Notes: generated by a model not told the origin, from the sequence alone. DNA of 18,385 bases from Podochytrium sp. JEL0797 (GCA_027596195.1 JADGJG010000490.1:1-18385), one strand, 5' to 3'. Counted from the stretch's first letter, positions 1-9,105 are shown. Program-made: numbers and translations.

Positions 1-81
<81 letters not shown>
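1..81. repeat. 81-nt pure C homopolymer at the window edge
   Basis: Positions 1-81 are all C, followed by G at 82. The copy of the flanking sequence at 8002 onward has a short G run at the equivalent place, not a C run. A pure homopolymer ending exactly at the window edge is more likely a contig-end or sequencing artefact than biology, but this cannot be proved from the sequence. Confidence 0.9.
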
Positions 82-82
<1 letters not shown>

Positions 83-85
83 CCC

Positions 86-235
86 GGGGAGGTTGGTTGT
101 TGGGGTGTTATTTTTTTTTGGTGGCACGCCGGTTCTTGGCGATTCCATCGTACGGATCTATCGGCAAGGGTGCGGCGTACCTCTCACCAACTGATTCTTG
201 CTTTCTCGCTTGATGAATTGGTGGGAGGTGGGTGG
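86..235. repeat. Duplicated post-gene block, copy A
   Basis: This block starts with a G-rich stretch, then a T run and TTGGTGGCAC, then about 100 bp that match 8031-8135 at roughly nine bases in ten by hand alignment. The best conserved core is GGCAAGGGTGCGGCGTACCT followed by CTCACCAACTGA. In copy B the block lies just downstream of gene 1, so copy A presumably lies downstream of another gene beyond the left edge. No coding frame is kept in both copies. Confidence 0.85.
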
Positions 236-320
236 TGGGTGTTGGTGTGCGTAGGACCGAACTTTTGTTAAACCGGTAGTTTAAGGTTGAGTCGACTTGT
301 CAAGACTTTTGATTCGAGTC

Positions 321-830
321 GCTCCCAGACGGTGCAAAATAAGCATCATTATCCACGCTTAATTGTATTCTAAATCTTGAGAACCAGATCCTCGACCACA
401 TGCGAAACCGCGCAATGATTTTAAACTGCACCCCACACTCCCAACAAAAAATCTTTTTCCTCGACTCAATCTTTCTGCTCCTTCTACCCCACAATTCGTA
501 TACTCGATATCCTGAGCAGACAGCCAATCATGAAAGTCAAGTTCTCATCCGCCCCACAGCGACTGGAAACAATCCCAAAATGCGCGATCAAAGAAAATAT
601 TCAGAGCTCCAAATCAGCTTAGGTGGAAACCACGAGCCATCATAAAGGAGGAGTAGATTGTGGGAAAGTGGGCCAAAGAGAATACATTGAACTCTTAGAA
701 CAATGCGTTCGAGAAAGTTTCATGCGTTGTAAATGGCGAGGATGTACTTTCGCGTTGAACAGACACTTTGAAGTTCTTTTGCGCGAATACAGAAATGGGC
801 TGGGTGGTGGATGGAGTACGCCACTTTCCA
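321..830 (+). repeat. Segmental duplication block 2, copy A (decayed)
   Basis: This stretch is alignable by eye to 8327-8812, with anchors such as GACCACATGCGAAACC, GTGGGCCAAAGAGAAT, TGCGTTCGAGAAAGTTTC and GAAATGGGCTGGGTGGTG. On the plus strand part of it reads as a broken peptide. The words WAKEN, AFEKVS and GEDVLSR share one frame, interrupted by TAG and TGA. Copy B keeps AFEKVSRLANSEDVLSRW in one frame, but a one-base length difference separates it from WAKEN. This suggests an old coding segment no longer under constraint. Family unknown. Confidence 0.7.
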
Positions 831-1335
831 TGACGATGGTTTGACCCGTATTTTTCCTTCATTTGTATTAAACACCGTCTTGCCGGTAATTTCAAAAGCG
901 TTCAAACGTGATTGACAAAAATTTGGGGATTCGGGTGGGTTGCGAGCTCTGCGGATCATCTCTGCCGGCCGGATTTGGAGAGAGAAGGGTTGAAGAGACT
1001 GCAGAAGCATTTGCAGGTCCTGTGGATGTTTTGTAATGGTTATTCAAGCGTAGATAGTGGCCAGCTCACGAGGGGGTCCCCCACTTTCAATTATGCCTTT
1101 TGAATTTGAAGAAAAATCCTGTGGCTTTTCGCATCTGCTGTAATCAAAAAAAAGTAATCTCACCGGCGATTGAATTGAAATTCGACAATTTTTTGATAAA
1201 ACTAGTTCGTTTTTCGAATTAGCTTCCCTTCTTCCGAATAGAAAAATCTGGAAGATAATAATTTTTCGCGTTTTGTGAAGTGGAGTCCTAGAAAATTGGT
1301 TCGCACCAAGTCTCATCCCCGCCGACCACTACAAC
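831..1335. other. Intergenic stretch, no supported gene
   Basis: I see no coding region here. Roughly the last 130 bases (around 1205-1335), with a TCTTCCGAATA word and a GGTTCG word, resemble 8210-8326 in the second intergenic region, so this part belongs to the same dispersed repeat that continues at 1336. The rest shows only short frames that stop quickly. Confidence 0.6.
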
Positions 1336-1389
1336 GCTCCGAGACTGTGCAAAATAAACATCATTATCCACAACTGGTTGTATTCTGAA
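1336..1389. repeat. Three-copy ~55-bp element with AATAAA
   Basis: The element runs from GCTCC through a GTGCAAAATAAACATCATT-like core to TTGTATTCT. It recurs at 321-374 and 8327-8382. This copy and the first contain a CAAAATAA core, and this copy contains a literal AATAAA. It may mark the end of a former gene (polyadenylation signal) or may simply be a fragment of a dispersed repeat. Confidence 0.7.
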
Positions 1390-1928
1390 TCCTTTTGGTG
1401 TGGATTTGGGGCCCCAGTGTTGAGTCCCTAGAAGCGATTTCTAATCAATGTAGTTAGCCGATTTTTTATTTTATGACGCTTGGTAAAGGCCCCGAAGGTT
1501 TTTACTCGTGAACGAAAGCGAAAACCCATAGGTGTTTGTTCTCTTATCACCCATGTCATACTCTGACTCTTATCACCCATATATGAAGAATGTGTACCCC
1601 CTTGAAATGGAGAACGTTCTTCCCCGAACCTTTTCGAAAAAATATACTATATATTATCCATATCGAAAGAACAAGCAGTCACGTGCCTGAAACTGAACAT
1701 CCAGAGAGTTCAGTCCAACGAGGAAAGGGTGCTTGAAGCTAAGGACGCAAGGTTGATCCTTGGTGAGCCTGAATTTTGTTGGTTGAAGGTCTTGCAGTGG
1801 ATTCAAATAAAATAAACCTGACGATTTCACTTTATTTGATCTTTGTTTTTGAATGAAAACTCCAAAACGCGCCAAGACAGAGATCTCAAAACGCGTGTGA
1901 CATGTGTCGACAGATTCACTTACCACAA
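1390..1928. other. Intergenic stretch with a small direct repeat
   Basis: No gene is supported. CTCTTATCACCCAT occurs twice, at 1541-1554 and 1567-1580. The part from about 1808 onward begins a region duplicated at about 11264-11380 in the second intergenic block, and lies just downstream (on the minus strand) of the relic described next. Confidence 0.6.
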
Positions 1929-2624
1929 TCAGCCGAGCAGCAGCGCGTGGAATTCGGACAAGACATGAATCAGCTGAATGTAATCGACATCAAACGCGAA
2001 GAGTGCATGCAAAAGTGGTGACTTCTGTTTAAACTTGGCATAGCATCTCCGACCCACACGTGTCAATCAAACTCGCTCGCCATGAAAGTCACTGTGCGCC
2101 CAAGTCCAGAATCCATGGTTTAAGACGCTCCATCTGTCGCATTCGAGCTCCTTGAGGTTCTTCGTCGCGGAACCACCAAGTTGAAAAATAACGCGGTGAA
2201 GAAACAAGCTTCCCCGAAGTGAAATAATCGAGGTCAGATCATTCTTGTTTGCGATTTGCAAAGAATCGAGTTGCGATTGCCGATTCGCCTTGGATGACGC
2301 GTCGCCACGGTGCAAGAAACCTCGCGGCGATTCATTCATCGGAGGGCCGGGATCAATTCTCCATAATAACAAGCACTGAATAAGCTCCGAAATAGGTGTG
2401 GTTCTGTGCGACGAGATCCCATTGTCTGTTTTGCAAAATAAACAATCAGCGAAACAATGCACCATCGGCACAACTGACAGGCCCTCCCCCCCAAACCAGA
2501 TGCTCGGTCCTGAGGTTGGTACAATCAAGATACACGTATTCCAAATGCCCTCCTGATGAACCGTGTTCCAGAACGGCACCGCGCGGCTGTTGGCCGCCTC
2601 GTCTCCTCCAACTCCAATCGCCAA
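1929..2624 (-). pseudogene. Decayed minus-strand gene relic, copy A
   Basis: Copy A and copy B (11378-11720) share a minus-strand reading frame ending at the same place: AFD-x-x-YIQLIH-x-x-SE-x-HA-x-L-x-G, then TGA (1929-1931 here). Several of the differences between copies are synonymous, as expected of former coding sequence. This copy is broken. Upstream of the shared end, a matching stretch SEFD is followed by TGA at 2063-2065 where copy B has CGA, and an extra base near 2090 shifts the frame. Upstream of that, an open frame continues to 2624 with leucine-spaced text such as TKNLKELECDRW, loosely reminiscent of leucine-rich repeats but not enough to name a family. Confidence 0.5.
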
Positions 2625-2643
2625 ATCAAATACGACACCCCCC

Positions 2644-2740
2644 TGCGCAACTCCTCGCTAACGTAGACACATAAATACGACATACCTCTCCCAAGCGATC
2701 CATTCCTTGTTGAATCAAAGTCGTTCTTATCACGGTGAGC
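2644..2740 (-). repeat. Exon-end-like repeat, minus-strand copy
   Basis: On the minus strand this reads ACGACTTTGATTC, then GGAATGGATCG and GGGAGAGGTATGT. The same block lies on the plus strand around 11135-11195, and a weaker copy lies on the minus strand near 9770-9800. In the first two copies one frame reads TTLI-x-x-GMDR-(L/M)-GE directly before GTATGT, a good splice donor. It may be the 3' end of an exon from a repeated gene family. The two clear copies are in opposite orientation. Confidence 0.5.
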
Positions 2741-3590
2741 GCACGAGTCGCCCAATTTCCTCACATCAGTTGCCAACCTATCGCGCACTCCTCCTGCCCA
2801 CATACCCCCCGAATCAATCATTCTCGGATCCAAACGTCGGGGATAATGCGAGTCAGTTCGCTGCGGCTTGCGAGTATCGTTGGGATTGAACGCGAGCGAA
2901 TGGAAATACGACGATCGTCCTTCCCGACTTGTTCATGGCCCTAGTTATTAATCGATACGTGAATATTGGCGAATAAACGGGTATTCCTTGTGGCTTCCTT
3001 TGCAAATTTCGGCGCATCCGTTTCGTTGCAAAGCATCCGTGGGATTCGGGTCTGGATTCGGTTGCCACGAGTTGGGGCCTATTCATGGGCTCATGGCGTG
3101 ACAGAGGACCAGAATATAAGGCCTGTGAATGGATCTGTTTGTGGTGGATCGATTCAGCCTTCGAGACACTCGGCGCTTCCACCCGAACCATTCAAAGCAA
3201 CGACCCAGGGCGATCGAGACGCTCCTCATTCGATTCCCACCTCTTCGTATACCTTGGAATACCATTGGCTTCCATTCCACTGCGGTATTTGTGATCATTT
3301 CCAGGGGGTCGTTCGCTGACACCTGTGGGAAGCCGAAAAAACTCACCGAACGAAGCCCGGCGATGTTCCCGTTGATTCCCTACTATCAAAACAGATGGAA
3401 GCGGCCCAAGGGGATGAGGAGAGGTGCCGTTGAAGTGTTGTGGTTGTGATTCCACATGATGGTTTTTCTTCCCACCTTGGATCCATGTTCACGGTGATTC
3501 GAGGGCCGTTTGGAACGATGCTCCGCAGAGTCTTTCGACGAAACAGAAGCCGATGGAATTCGTATGGTGGATGGCGGGCCGTTGGATCCT
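2741..3590. other. Intergenic stretch, no supported gene
   Basis: Several frames of 60-110 codons are open on both strands, but none has a convincing composition, start context or splice structure, and they overlap each other on opposite strands. I see no RNA gene. Confidence 0.5.
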
Positions 3591-3678
3591 CTATGATTCG
3601 ATTGCTTTGCGGAACGGTGGGGCATTTTTTGCGTTGCGCGTCGAGATGGGTTTTTTTTCTCTCACAAAAACAGCGACC
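3591..3678 (+). promoter_or_regulatory. Upstream region of gene 1, similar to that of gene 2
   Basis: The sequence from TCGATTG and CGGAACGGTGGGG through GCGTTGCG, GATGGG and a T8-CTCTCACAAAA tract lines up with 12776-12865, immediately before the gene 2 start (TCGATTG, CGGAAGGGGCGG, GCGATGCG, CATGGTC, T6-CTTGTCCCAAAA). The similarity marks the equivalent 5' boundary of the two genes. The TATAAAA seen before gene 2 is not obvious here. Confidence 0.45.
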
Positions 3679-3690
3679 ATGTTGATTGAG
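3679..3690 (+). CDS. Candidate tiny first exon of gene 1 (MLIE)
   Basis: ATG at 3679 in a good context (ACC before the ATG) is followed by three codons and a strong donor GTACGT at 3691. The position matches gene 2, where exon 1 ends in GAG before GTGAGTGAC (here GAG before GTACGTGAC) and the next exon codes a hydrophobic helix. Splicing 3690 to 4165 is phase 0 and keeps the frame of the main exons, giving a 474-bp intron with a CTAAA branch-like site near 4140 and a CAG acceptor at 4162-4164. Alternatives are an earlier in-frame ATG at 3553 (46 codons to the donor) or ATG 4065 with a weak GTTTGA donor. A transcript would settle it. Confidence 0.4.
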
Positions 3691-4164
3691 GTACGTGACC
3701 CACATTCCCATTCCATCCCAGTATTCCCCCATTGTTTCCTGCAGAGATGTGAGCGAATGAGTTGGAAGCGAGGATATCTGCGGTCTGGAATCGTTGTGCG
3801 GTTGGACTTGGATTTGGAGTTGTATGCAGTGCGATTTTGCGAAACGCGCGACGAGGACTTCCGAAGCTTCAGACACGTGTCGGACTCGATATGCTGTTTG
3901 CATTATGGCTCGAATCGCACGTCATGCCGGCGAGGGGCTGATAGGATAACCGTGGCAGAAACTGTGATTCGCTTGTGGTGTGCGGCGCGGCGCGAGACTG
4001 CTGGACATCATACGCGTATTATCACTGGATTATTTCTGGATATTATTGAGGTTCGCAGAGCATCATGATGAGCAGCGAAGCGACGATATTTGGCCATATC
4101 GCCCCCGTTTGACAGGTCAACCCGTCCATCGCAAAAAAACTAAAATCACGAACAAAAATCACAG

Positions 4165-7100
4165 CTTGCCCTGCTCTTTGCTGCCATCGTCGGTTTTCTC
4201 GCCATTACGGCACACACACTCCAAACACGCTCATTTCACCGCGCCGAGCGCGCCCGTCTCGAAATCCACCTCACCGACGCGAGAAACATGCTTGCGCGCA
4301 CCCATGCCTCGTACGAAGCTGACTTTATCAAGGCCAGCGACGTTGTCCGCATCCTTGGACACGAGTCTGCGGCCGTTATTGAACTCTACCGTGAAACCGG
4401 CGCGGCCCTCACGCGCTCGCGAGAGATGTCCATGTTTCTCAACAAGAAGACAAAGGAGTTGGAGGCTGCTGAAAGGGAGAAGGGGAGTTTACGCCAACGG
4501 TTGGTTCAGGTCGACAGTGAGATCGATGGAGGCCAAAAATCTATCAACGCGGCAGCAAAAGGCGTCGCCGAACTTCGGGGAGAGATGGCCCACGTCAACG
4601 CATCAATCTCCGAGAAGCGTGCGGTGCTTCGTCGCCTAGACAGGGAGGATGAGTTCTGGAAGGGTCAAGAGGCGTCGTTGGTGGCAGAGTTGGAGGATGC
4701 AAAAATTGGGATTGCCACCATGGACGTCGAGATCAGTGCAGTCACGACTCGCAACGACGCAGCGGGCCTACGCGTTTTCGAGCTTCGCCGGGAGAAGGCG
4801 TATGTCGCGAAGGAGTACAAGGAGAAAGTGCTCGAGCTTCAGAGGTTGGAGGAGGAGGAAGAGACTTTGAAATCCCACTCGACACGTTTAGTATCCGATG
4901 TTGCTGGTTTGAAGGCGAAATTGGTTGCCGTGGAGTTGGAAGCGGCCGAATATCAGCAGGCAATTGATGCGACGCTTGCTCGTGGGTTGAAAGTTGGAAT
5001 GGAGATTTCGCGCACACAGGTGGTGCTCGCAGAGAAGACTGCCATGGTGGAGAGTATGAAGGTCGAGGCGGTTGCCAAGTTGAAGCATCTGGCTGGATGT
5101 GAGTCGGATTTGGAGGCGCTGGTCGTTTTTGCGGCTGAGTTGGAGGGTGAGATTGTGAGTTTGAGTTCCGAGGCGGAGGGTATGGAGGAGAAGATTCGTG
5201 AGGGAGAGGATCGGGTAGCTGCGATGCATTCGCGTGTTCGAGTGGCGACAGAAGACGCGGCACACGCCCAAACCGCTCTGGATGAGGCGACCTCCGCCTG
5301 GTATCGCTTGGAGGCCGAAGCTGGCGATTTGAAAGAGGAAGCAGAGGGTTTGGAGTTGACCGCATCTAGTTTGATGGTTGAGGTGGAGGACGCGGACGAC
5401 ATGATTCGCGAGTGCGTCGATTTGAAGTCGGATATGTGTTCCCGCGTTGAGGTGGCAAGCGACCGAGTAGCTCGCGTGCAAATTGAACTCGGGGAAAAGT
5501 CGTCAGTGTTGCATCGCATGGACGCAGAGATTGTGGATTTGAAAGAGCAGGCGGTGGGTTTGGAGGTGAAGGCTGCTGGTCTGATTGCCGAAGTGGAGGA
5601 GGCCAGCGAAAAGATACGCGAGGGCGGCGATTTGAAGAACGCGATGGGTTCCCGCGTTGCGGTGGCGCACGACGAGGTATCGCGCGCCGAAGTCGAGTTG
5701 AAGGAAATGACTGCAATGCTGAAGCGCGTGGAGACCGGCGTTGGGGCGGTGGTGGGTTCGGGTGTGGCGGTGGTGTGCTTGCCTGAGGAATCACTTGAGT
5801 CGGATCGTCTTTGCTCCGCTGTATCGTCGCCTGATGTTTTCAAGTCCATTCATGAGATCTTGACTGAGGTCTTCCCCATTTTTCCAACGAGTTCTGTTCC
5901 GAATTTTGGTTGGCCGGTATTCCACGAAAACCTCGAATATGCGATCTTTGCTTGCGGTAGGTTTCTTCCCATTCTGCAGACGAGCTTTGAATATGTATAA
6001 CTCACCAACATTTCCAAACAGAAACCAGGTTCAATGATGGAGTCGGCTTGCAAGCCCTTTCGCACAAATCTGCCTCATCGCCACTTCTCTCTCTGCCTCC
6101 ATTGTTGGCGTATTTTCCTCCTCATCAAGTTTTCGACACTCTGCAAACGGAACTTGTGCCCAACTACGTCCTCAACAAATCCCCACTTGAACCTGCTTCA
6201 TCAACACCTCCACTCAAACCCGCCGCACCAAAACCACAAATTGACTCGAAAACACCGATAACCACCGCACCAGCGCCGCCACTTGAACCCGCCACACCAG
6301 CATCCGAATTCACACCTGGCGCCGGCGTTGTGACCCCTTCACCAGTCGCCGACACCGAACTGACGCCTCAACTGCCACCCGAGCTCCCAAAGTATCCCAT
6401 CATCTCCCGCACTCAACGCATCAATGAATCCGCAACGTTCAAAGTCTCGTCAGTCAACAACAGACGTCGTCGTGTCGCTCGAATTTCACAATATGATATC
6501 GAGAACTGTCCCGAAGAACCTGTTCCGCCAACTCCAGTTCTCACACAACACCAGCGTCAAATTTTGCGGGAAGCCATCCACGATATCGTGAATGTAACGC
6601 TCTTCTCTCGCAACGCTAAACCGACTTCGTACGTTTAAACCACAATTGCTTTCTTCCTTCCGCAAGCATTCGTTTTCTTAAGTTTTGTTTGTTATCGCAG
6701 CGAACACGCATCGGAGGAGACGAGGGTTCACAAGGAATTCGACACGGAACATGTCTTGGTGGATGAGCAAGTCGAAGTACCGAACGCCGTCGTTGCAGGT
6801 TCCAACACAGAATTTCCCGCCAACAACGAACCAAACTCTGTCCGCAACATTCAACCGAGTGAAGACCCCCTCACCCCCATTGACTCTGTCGCGTTTGTCC
6901 GCAGTGAGCATACATCGGAGGAGACGAGGTCTCCTGAGGAAATCGACTTTGTACGCGTTGCTGTGGCCGCTGCCGACCCCGTTGAAGTCGAGGTTGAAGA
7001 GTCCGCCATTCAACCGCCGAAAGCTACTGGTGAAGACTCCAACACAGAACCGCTCACCAAGAACGAACCGGCTATTGTCCTCAACATGGTTCAGCAGATT

Positions 7101-7823
7101 GACAAAACCGTTGCCGCTTCAAACGAAATTCAAGCAGCTTGCGAATCGACATCACCCTCCACCTCAACTCTTGGTTCTTCTTCATTGTGTATCTCTGCTA
7201 ATGCTGTTTCTGGAACGACCACCGCAACGGCAGTGCTTTTGTCTGAACCTGCCTCGGATTCCTCTGCAGCAACCCAGAAGGTTACACATTCGTCGCCTAC
7301 AGCATCTCTTTCTTGCACAGCGTTGGAAACCAGCTCTCCTGCTTTTTCTTCTATCAAATCTTCTACTGGAGTTCCTGCTGCTATTGCGAGCGCTGTCGAA
7401 CCCGATTCCTCGCAGCAAATGGAGTCAAAAACCTTGCCCGTCTCGTTGCCTCGCCTGAAGATCAGAATCCGCATCCCGGAAGGTGGTTTCAGCTCGCAGA
7501 TTCCTGTTGTACCTGTCGAGGAAATTACCTCCCGAAAAAAGAAGTCGAAGTCCAAGATGCACAAGAGTCGCAAGTAAGTCAAATATCATTTTTGTCATTT
7601 CTGATTCGTTTTTGTTTGCTTATCAATATTTTGCATTACCAGACACCGAGGAGACACGATCGATGCGGACTACGCATTGCTCAACAAGTCGGACACTTGT
7701 GTAGCCATTACTGAAGAGGTCATTCTCCCGCAAAGCGATGACACTTCTGTCGGAACTTTCCCAACATGCATCTATGACGAGAGGGATGCCTGGGAGGGTG
7801 GATCGGGGGGTGGGGGGTTCTAA
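4165..7823 (+). CDS. Gene 1: predicted membrane-anchored coiled-coil protein (spliced)
   Basis: Exons are 4165-5956, 6022-6628, 6701-7573 and 7643-7823. The introns are 65, 72 and 69 bp with donors GTAGGT, GTACGT and GTAAGT and acceptors CAG, CAG and CAG, in phases 1, 2 and 2. The frame is open throughout and stops at TAA 7821. From the first ATG (4288) the protein is 1109 aa. The same frame is open back to a stop at 4141 and codes LALLFAAIVGFLAITAH, a likely membrane helix, so the true start is probably in an upstream exon. Numbering from 4288: residues about 15-490 are a long coiled coil with 70-residue repeats; about 610-682 are Pro-rich; 704-707 are RRRR; 759-1030 are acidic and Ser/Thr-rich; about 1034-1052 form a Lys/Arg cluster like a nuclear localisation signal. 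The last residues are Gly-rich and run into the G-rich flank. No enzyme motif is seen and the family is unrecognised. A structural or tethering role, perhaps at the nuclear envelope, is inference only. Confidence 0.82.
5161..5790 (+). repeat. Three in-frame 210-bp coiled-coil repeats in gene 1
   Basis: Units at 5161-5370, 5371-5580 and 5581-5790 code residues 292-361, 362-431 and 432-501 and align without gaps. The third fades after about residue 483. Shared positions include (K/M)IRE near residue 11 of the unit, D(L/R)-x(4)-M-x-SRV near 17-26, and DLKE near 56 in the first two. Seventy residues is exactly ten heptads, so the repeat preserves coiled-coil register. Weaker relatives appear earlier (AEKTAMVESMKVE and SEKRAVLRRLDRE), so the whole rod probably grew by repeat expansion. 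Confidence 0.85.
6629..6700 (+). other. Gene 1 intron with a duplicated 3' splice site downstream
   Basis: The 72-bp intron has donor GTACGT (6629) and acceptor TATCGCAG (to 6700). A near copy of the acceptor and the following exon start occurs at 6897-6931. Using its CAG at 6902-6904 instead would remove exactly 204 nt (68 codons) and leave phase and junction sequence intact. Confidence 0.7.
6701..7089 (+). repeat. Tandem ~68-residue duplication in gene 1 exon
   Basis: The first unit begins SEHASEETR (residue 759) and the second SEHTSEETR (residue 827). After the near-identical start both follow the order VEV, SNTE, NEP, V-x-N with variable spacing. At the DNA level the match is closest over CATCGGAGGAGACGAGG and reaches back into the intron's last bases. 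Both copies are acidic and predicted disordered. Confidence 0.75.
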
Positions 7824-8001
7824 ATGCGGTGACGGGTTGGGGGGGTGGGGGGCGGTGTTTTGGGAGTCGGTGCGAGGTCTTGGTTTTATTCTTGTTGTGT
7901 GGGTTCGTGTGGTGTGTTGGCTCGGATCTGATTCGCGTGTGGTAGTGTTTTTTTTGCGTGGGATGAAGGTGGCGGGGAATGTCGTTGCGTTGCGTGGGCA
8001 G
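7824..8001 (+). other. G/T-rich 3' flank of gene 1
   Basis: Directly after the stop codon the plus strand is dominated by G and T with many G runs, and it actually begins inside the last codons (GGATCGGGGGGTGGGG). The order GTGACGGG, TTGGGGGGG, TTTTATTCTTGTTGTG is repeated after gene 2 at about 18169-18240 as GTGACGGGG, TTGGGGGGG, TCTTATTTTGTTGTG. It is probably the 3' untranslated region or downstream flank shared by the two genes. Open frames through it are low-complexity and not credible as genes. Confidence 0.7.
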
Positions 8002-8147
8002 GGGGGGGGAGGTTGTTGGTGCATTTTTTTTTGGTGGCACGTCGGCTCTTGGCGACTCCGGTGGACGGATCTCTCGGCAAGGGTGCGGCGTACCTCTCAC
8101 CAACTGAATCTTGCGTTTTCGCTTGATGAATTTGGTGGGGGGTGGCA
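8002..8147. repeat. Duplicated post-gene block, copy B
   Basis: This is the counterpart of 86-235: a nine-G run, the T run with TTGGTGGCAC, then the conserved core GGCAAGGGTGCGGCGTACCT. It follows the G/T-rich flank of gene 1. The right edge of the window (18369-18385) carries the beginning of a third copy. Confidence 0.85.
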
Positions 8148-8326
8148 GTGTGTTTGATTCTCGAAAATCAAACCACTGATTGGGTTGGGAGACAAAAGTT
8201 CTCCTTTTCCTTCTTCCGAATAAAAAATTCTGAAAGATAACTGTTTTTCCTTTTCTCGCGTTCTGCGAAGAAGGTTTTGGTTCGAGTCCACGTCCGAGTA
8301 TCAGGAACCTGGGCTACCACTACAAC
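8148..8326. other. Dispersed-repeat sequence
   Basis: This stretch resembles about 1195-1335 (TCTTCCGAATA, GAAAGATAA, a GGTTCG word, CTACCACTACAACGCTCC). No gene is supported. GGTTCGAGTCC at 8279-8289 looks like a tRNA B box, but no A box or cloverleaf accompanies it. Confidence 0.6.
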
Positions 8327-8812
8327 GCTCCCCGACCGTGCAAATTAAATATCATTTAATCCGCAGTTGATTGTATTCTAAAACTTGAGAACAATTTCCC
8401 CGACCACATGCGAAACCACGCAATCATTCGAAGCAGCGCCCTCCCAGCAACCGAATCGTTTCCTCAAGTCGATGCTTCTGCTCCAACCGCCCCGCAATCT
8501 ATGCAACCTTGTGCACACAGAAAGGCAATCATGGTATTCCGCACCAAACCGGCTCGCCAGCACGACCGGAAACAATTGGGAAACATCAAAGAATCGATTC
8601 AGAATGCCAAATCAGGGCAGGCGAAAGCCATGAGCCATCATGACGACTGAATTGAGTGGGAGAGTGGGCCAAAGAGAATCCATCGGCTCCCAGAAGGATG
8701 CGTTCGAGAAAGTTTCGCGTCTTGCAAATAGCGAGGATGTACTTTCACGTTGGGGAGACATATTGTGCGAATTCAGAAATGGGCTGGGTGGTGAATGAAA
8801 CCGCGACTTTCC
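8327..8812 (+). repeat. Segmental duplication block 2, copy B (decayed)
   Basis: This is the counterpart of 321-830. It starts with the ~55-bp AATAAA-like element (here AATTAAAT) and continues through GACCACATGCGAAACC to GAAATGGGCTGGGTGGTG. One plus-strand frame reads AFEKVSRLANSEDVLSRW, better preserved than in copy A, but it is out of frame with the preceding WAKEN word and soon hits TGA. Relic of an unknown gene. Confidence 0.7.
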
Positions 8813-8837
8813 GCGTGAGTCGAAACCGCGAGCCCCC

Positions 8838-9105
8838 AGAAAGCTCGCCGAGGTTCTGGGCACTCGCGACGAGCAAATTGAGTGGGCCACAGAGATCGAT
8901 TTTGAATTTTATCACGATGCATCCTATCACGACGAGTTGGAAGCGGTGCTTTGGCCATGGAGAGACCGAGAATGAAAGCTTGCCGAGGTTCTGGGCATGC
9001 TCGTGACCAGCGGATTGAGTGGGCCACAGAGATCGCTTGTGAATCACATCACGATGCGTCCGAGAAGGCGTACTTTCGCGCGCGCAAAAGGCGGAGAAGA
9101 AGTTT
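8838..9105 (+). repeat. Two tandem ~135-bp repeats with a broken shared frame
   Basis: Starts at 8839 and 8974 share GAAAGCTCGCCGAGGTTCTG (one base different in the second) and later GAGTGGGCCACAGAGATCG. In the plus frame both read LAEVLG, then R-D-(E)-Q-x-IEWATEI and then HDAS. A TGA separates them and a length change in the second copy shifts frame. A third, older relative is at 8655-8720 (EWAKEN). This is a decayed repeat-containing gene fragment of unknown family. Confidence 0.6.

Noticed and set aside
4065..4106. Alternative first exon of gene 1 (ATG 4065 to a GTTTGA donor)
   Set aside because: The frame works, but the donor is unlike all others here and the 3679-3690 alternative is supported by similarity to gene 2.
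4953..5849. 298-codon minus-strand open frame inside gene 1
   Set aside because: Antisense shadow of the Glu/Lys/Leu-rich coiled-coil repeats; the plus strand has consistent splicing, repeats and register.
7738..8157. 139-codon plus-strand frame across the gene 1 3' end
   Set aside because: It overlaps the last exon out of frame and then runs through G/T-rich low-complexity sequence; the frame is not shared with copy A.
8279..8289. GGTTCGAGTCC resembling a tRNA B box
   Set aside because: No A box at the right distance, no acceptor stem or anticodon arm, and the word is degraded in the related sequences at about 313 and 1298.
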